Assembly (NCBI RefSeq): GCF_013031245.1
Contig: NZ_WPZL01000016.1
Span: forward strand, 1 to 64,000
From: Ruegeria lacuscaerulensis
Lineage (GTDB): Bacteria > Pseudomonadota > Alphaproteobacteria > Rhodobacterales > Rhodobacteraceae
Direction: 5' to 3'
Length of the DNA stretch: 64,000 nucleotides
Shown one piece after another: positions 61,142 through 64,000 of the stretch (within the stretch, counting starts at the first letter, position 1; each line of letters starts with the position of its first letter). The notes under the pieces were generated by a model, which was not told the DNA's origin, searched no databases, and was given only the letters and a program-made list of their open reading frames with translations. The position numbers were made by a program, and so were the translations under genes.

Positions 61142-62182
61142 ATGACCTCTACTGGCATGGAACTCGATGTCGAACGCCTGTCGAACTATCTGGAGCGCAA
61201 TATCGACGATTTTTCCGGCCCTCTGACCTATGAGAAGTTTTCGGATGGGCAATCTAACCCGACCTATCTGCTGTCCGCGGGTGGCTCGAAATACGTGCTG
61301 CGGCGCAAGCCGCCCGGTGATTTACTGCCATCGGCCCATGCGATAGACCGCGAATACCGCGTTCTTGAGGCGCTATATGACACCGAAGTTCCGGTCGCGA
61401 AGCCTTATGTGTTGTGTGACGTTACCGATATCATCGGGTCGATGTTTTATGTCATGGGCTACAAAGAAGGCCGGATATTCTGGAACCCGGCGCTGCCCGA
61501 ACTTGGGATTGAAGATCACGCGCCCCTCTACGACGAGGTAATCCGGGTTCTGGCCGCGATGCATTCGGTGGATGTTAATGCAGTCGGCCTGGCGGATTAC
61601 GGTAAACCGGGGAACTATTTCGAACGGCAATTCAGCCGCTGGACCAAGCAGTACCGTTCGGCGGAAACCGAAAACCTGCCCGAGATGGAGCGGCTGATGG
61701 ACTGGCTGGGCCGCAACCTTCCGGTCGATGACGGATCGGTCAGCCTGATTCATGGCGATTTCCGTATCGACAATTTCATTTTCGCCCCGGATGTCCTTCG
61801 GATTGCCGCCGTTCTGGACTGGGAATTGTCCACTCTCGGCCACCCTTTGGCCGATCTGAGCTATTTCTGCGTCTGCCTCAGATTGCCTTCGAACGGGTTG
61901 ATCCGGGGCCTGCAGGGGCAGGACCGCAAGGCGCTCAACATTCCATCCGAGGCTGACATGATTGACCGGTACTGCGCGCTGCGCGGGATACCAAAGGTAG
62001 AGAACTGGACTTCTTGTCTGGCGTTCTCGTTCTTCCGCATGGCCGCAATTGCGCAAGGTGTCTATAGCCGTGCCCTGGCGGGCAATGCGTCGAATGAGAA
62101 CGCACTGGCTTTCAAGAACCTTGTTGGCCCTCTGGCGCGGCAAGCGCTCAGGGAGATCTCACAGGCAGGCGTTACTAACTGA
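61142..62182 (+). CDS. APH-type phosphotransferase (ACAD10/11 kinase-domain-like)
   Basis: A 346-residue aminoglycoside-phosphotransferase-fold kinase. It has FSDGQSNPTYLLSAGGSKYV and LRRKPPG (the ATP lysine region), HAIDREYRVLEAL, the catalytic loop LIHGDFRIDNFIF and LDWELSTLGHPLADL (the DFG-like Asp). Proteins of this type next to an acyl-CoA dehydrogenase phosphorylate the hydroxyl of hydroxyacyl-CoAs, as shown for ACAD10/11 systems. ATG at 61142 is behind GGAGAA. The dehydrogenase gene follows after 11 bases. Confidence 0.87.
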   Translation: MTSTGMELDVERLSNYLERNIDDFSGPLTYEKFSDGQSNPTYLLSAGGSKYVLRRKPPGDLLPSAHAIDREYRVLEALYDTEVPVAKPYVLCDVTDIIGSMFYVMGYKEGRIFWNPALPELGIEDHAPLYDEVIRVLAAMHSVDVNAVGLADYGKPGNYFERQFSRWTKQYRSAETENLPEMERLMDWLGRNLPVDDGSVSLIHGDFRIDNFIFAPDVLRIAAVLDWELSTLGHPLADLSYFCVCLRLPSNGLIRGLQGQDRKALNIPSEADMIDRYCALRGIPKVENWTSCLAFSFFRMAAIAQGVYSRALAGNASNENALAFKNLVGPLARQALREISQAGVTN

Positions 62183-62193
62183 AAGGGACCACA

Positions 62194-63435
62194 ATGGATT
62201 TTGCCCCATCGCTCCGCGCAGCGGAAATGCAGGAACGTCTGAAGGCATTTATGGCGGCACATATCTACCCGCGCATCCGCGACCATAAAGAGGAAATCAA
62301 GGCGGGCAAATTTCCGGTCACGTTCATGGAGGACCTCAAGGCGCTGGCCAGGGCCGAAGGGTTGTGGAACATGTTCCTGCCCAGCTTGCGCGACGATGAG
62401 CCGGGCACAAGGCTGACCAATCTGGAATATGCTCCACTGGCCGAGCTGATGGGGCAGGTGAGCTGGTCCCCGGAAGTGTTCAACTGCAATGCGCCAGATA
62501 CCGGCAACATGGAGCTGTTGCACATGTTCGCCACGCCCGCGCAGCGCGAGAAATGGCTGGTGCCCTTGCTGAATGGCGAAATCCGATCAGCCTTTGCGAT
62601 GACCGAGCCGGATGTGGCCAGCTCGGACGCGACCAATATCACCACGTCGATCCGGCGTGAGGGGGATGAGTACGTCATCAACGGCCGCAAGTGGTTCATC
62701 ACCAATGCCTGCCACCCGAACACAAAACTGTTCATCGTCATGGGCAAAACCGATCCCGATGCGGATCGGCGCAGGCAGCAGAGTATGGTCATCGTTCCCA
62801 AGGACGCGCCGGGTTTCGATATCATACGCAACCCAACAATCCTGAACATGCATGACCCCGAAGGCCACGCCGAACTGCTGTTCAAAGATGCCCGTGTGCC
62901 CGCCAGCAACCTATTGGGCGAAGAGGGCAGCGGTTTTGCTCTGGCGCAGGCGCGGCTGGGGCCGGGACGCATCCACCACTGTATGCGCTCGATCGGGGCG
63001 GCGGAAATGGCGCTGGCGCTGATGGTCGAACGCGCTCAGGAGCGGAAGGCGTTCGGCAAGCAACTATCGGAACAGGGCGTCATCCGTGAATGGATCGCGA
63101 AATCCCGGCTCGAAATCGAACAGGCGCGTTTGCTGACCCTGAAAGCGGCATGGAAAATCGATCAGGTCGGCGCAAAGGAAGCTTTCCGCGAAATCTCACT
63201 GATCAAAGTGGTGGCACCCAACGTGCATGCTACTGTGACCGATCGCGCGATGCAGGTCTTTGGAGCAATGGGTATGACGCCGGATACACCTCTGGCCGAC
63301 AGCTATACTTGGGCGCGTGCGTTGCGGTATGCCGATGGCCCGGATGAGGTTCACTTGCAGGCTATCGCCAGGCAGGAGTTGAAAAACTCCAATTTTGGCA
63401 TGTCAGCCCAATGGTTGACCCCTCCGCCGCGCTGA
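62194..63435 (+). CDS. Acyl-CoA dehydrogenase (ACAD10/11-like)
   Basis: A 413-residue flavoenzyme. It has the ACAD signatures FAMTEPDVASSDATNI, VINGRKWFITNA, RVPASNLLGEEGSGF and ERKAFGKQLSEQGVI. The length and sequence fit the branch that accompanies APH kinases. In such pairs the enzyme expels phosphate from a phosphorylated 4-hydroxyacyl-CoA to give an enoyl-CoA. The gene is in one unit with the kinase, and its 3' end faces the convergent crotonase gene. The substrate is unknown. Confidence 0.9.
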   Translation: MDFAPSLRAAEMQERLKAFMAAHIYPRIRDHKEEIKAGKFPVTFMEDLKALARAEGLWNMFLPSLRDDEPGTRLTNLEYAPLAELMGQVSWSPEVFNCNAPDTGNMELLHMFATPAQREKWLVPLLNGEIRSAFAMTEPDVASSDATNITTSIRREGDEYVINGRKWFITNACHPNTKLFIVMGKTDPDADRRRQQSMVIVPKDAPGFDIIRNPTILNMHDPEGHAELLFKDARVPASNLLGEEGSGFALAQARLGPGRIHHCMRSIGAAEMALALMVERAQERKAFGKQLSEQGVIREWIAKSRLEIEQARLLTLKAAWKIDQVGAKEAFREISLIKVVAPNVHATVTDRAMQVFGAMGMTPDTPLADSYTWARALRYADGPDEVHLQAIARQELKNSNFGMSAQWLTPPPR

Positions 63436-63441
63436 CCGTCT

Positions 63442-64000
63442 TTACTTTCCTTTCCAGACCGGGGCGCGCTTTTCTGCAAAGGCGCGAGCGCCTTCCAACT
63501 GATCTTCGCTGGCATAGAGAACGTCCACCGTGCGCAACTGGCGATTGGTGATGCGGTTCATCGCATCCTGAAACTTGCTGTCCTCGGCATCGCGCACGAC
63601 TTCCTTGATCGCTGCGTAAACCAGTGGCGGGCCTGACGCCAGCAGCCGGGCCAGTTCCCAGGCGCGGTCTGTCAACTGATCGGCCGGAACAATCTCATTC
63701 ACCAGTCCCCACCGATTGGCCTCTTCGGCATCAAACCAGCGCCCGGTCAGCAGAAGCTCCATCGCAATGTGATAGGGGATGCGTTTGGGCAGCTTGACGC
63801 TGGCCGCGTCGGCAACTGTGCCCGAGCGGATTTCGGGGAGGGCAAAACTGGCGTGCTCAGCCGCCAGGATCATGTCCGCCGAAAGTGCCAGTTCCAGACC
63901 TCCACCACATGCGATGCCGTTTACGGCGGCGATGACAGGCTTGTTCAGATCGCGCAGCTCCTGCAGGCCACCAAACCCGCCGATACCGTAATCACCGTCA
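63442..64000 (-). CDS. Enoyl-CoA hydratase/isomerase family protein (CaiD-like), 5' end cut by window edge
   Basis: At least 186 residues of a crotonase run in from the right edge. The first visible part reads GDYGIGGFGGLQELRDLNKP then VIAAVNGIACGGGLELALSAD, the oxyanion-hole segment. LPEIRSGTVADAASVKLPKR and AMELLLTGRWFDAEEANRWG follow. The pattern is close to carnitinyl-CoA dehydratase CaiD. An internal ATG at 63873 is not the start. It is convergent with the acyl-CoA dehydrogenase gene, six bases apart. Whether it hydrates carnitinyl-type or other CoA esters is open. Confidence 0.85.
   Translation of the reverse strand, partial: DGDYGIGGFGGLQELRDLNKPVIAAVNGIACGGGLELALSADMILAAEHASFALPEIRSGTVADAASVKLPKRIPYHIAMELLLTGRWFDAEEANRWGLVNEIVPADQLTDRAWELARLLASGPPLVYAAIKEVVRDAEDSKFQDAMNRITNRQLRTVDVLYASEDQLEGARAFAEKRAPVWKGK

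Noticed and set aside
63442..63873. Treating the ATG at 63873 as the start of the crotonase
   Set aside because: The frame continues upstream to the window edge with the conserved oxyanion-hole segment, so the gene is truncated by the window.

Overview
The window looks like chromosomal DNA of a marine alphaproteobacterium of the Roseobacter group (Rhodobacterales, Ruegeria-like). This is inferred from the moderately high GC, the density of transport and catabolic operons for small organic nitrogen compounds, the glxBCD/type III glutamine synthetase block and the BioR-type biotin operon. I see no rRNA, tRNA, CRISPR array, prophage or insertion sequence. The window starts inside one gene (TctC-type binding protein) and ends inside another (crotonase-family enzyme).

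Layout. 1-1250: binding protein of a tripartite tricarboxylate-type transporter and a MarR repressor, with a shared 20-bp operator in front of both. 1966-3788: LysR regulator and a glutathione S-transferase. 3690-7597 (minus): DUF3604 protein, PpiC-type isomerase and HupE/UreJ-like membrane protein, a small operon of unknown function. 7876-8721: Rossmann/DUF2520 protein. 9224-14606: biotin operon bioB-F-D-A-G-C, every junction overlapping by four bases, with BioR-type sites in front and a GntR regulator (probable BioR) convergent behind it.

15448-29249 is one long plus-strand accessory block: XRE-cupin regulator, glxB-glxC-glxD (N-methylglutamate-synthase-like), type III glutamine synthetase, nitronate monooxygenase-like protein, Rieske oxygenase, glyoxalase, cupin, a second glutamine-synthetase-like ligase, a BCCT betaine-type transporter, a MetX-like alpha/beta hydrolase and an Lrp regulator. 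I think this is the best candidate for an incompletely described pathway: uptake and oxidative breakdown of an N-methylated or quaternary amine with glutamyl transfer. 29269-32107 (minus) is a NitT/TauT-type ABC importer.

32739-40707: XRE-cupin regulator, oligopeptide ABC importer and Xaa-Pro aminopeptidase. 41084-48898: carbohydrate-type ABC importer, a glycerophosphodiesterase with two complete catalytic domains, a LacI repressor and an inositol-monophosphatase-like enzyme. Two identical LacI-type operators precede it. The set suggests import and hydrolysis of a glycerophosphodiester, possibly glycerophosphoinositol.

49545-59481: IclR regulator, class III aminotransferase, HpaR, and hpaF-E-D, a 27-codon open reading frame, an aromatic amino acid decarboxylase, and hpaG-H-I. 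The decarboxylase plus aminotransferase inside a homoprotocatechuate operon points to tyrosine/DOPA-derived amines as the feed. hpaI is fused to a C-terminal DUF2218 domain. 59478-64000: a PPP-family phosphatase, an acyl-CoA thioesterase, an APH-like kinase plus acyl-CoA dehydrogenase pair (ACAD10/11-like), and a partial CaiD-like crotonase.
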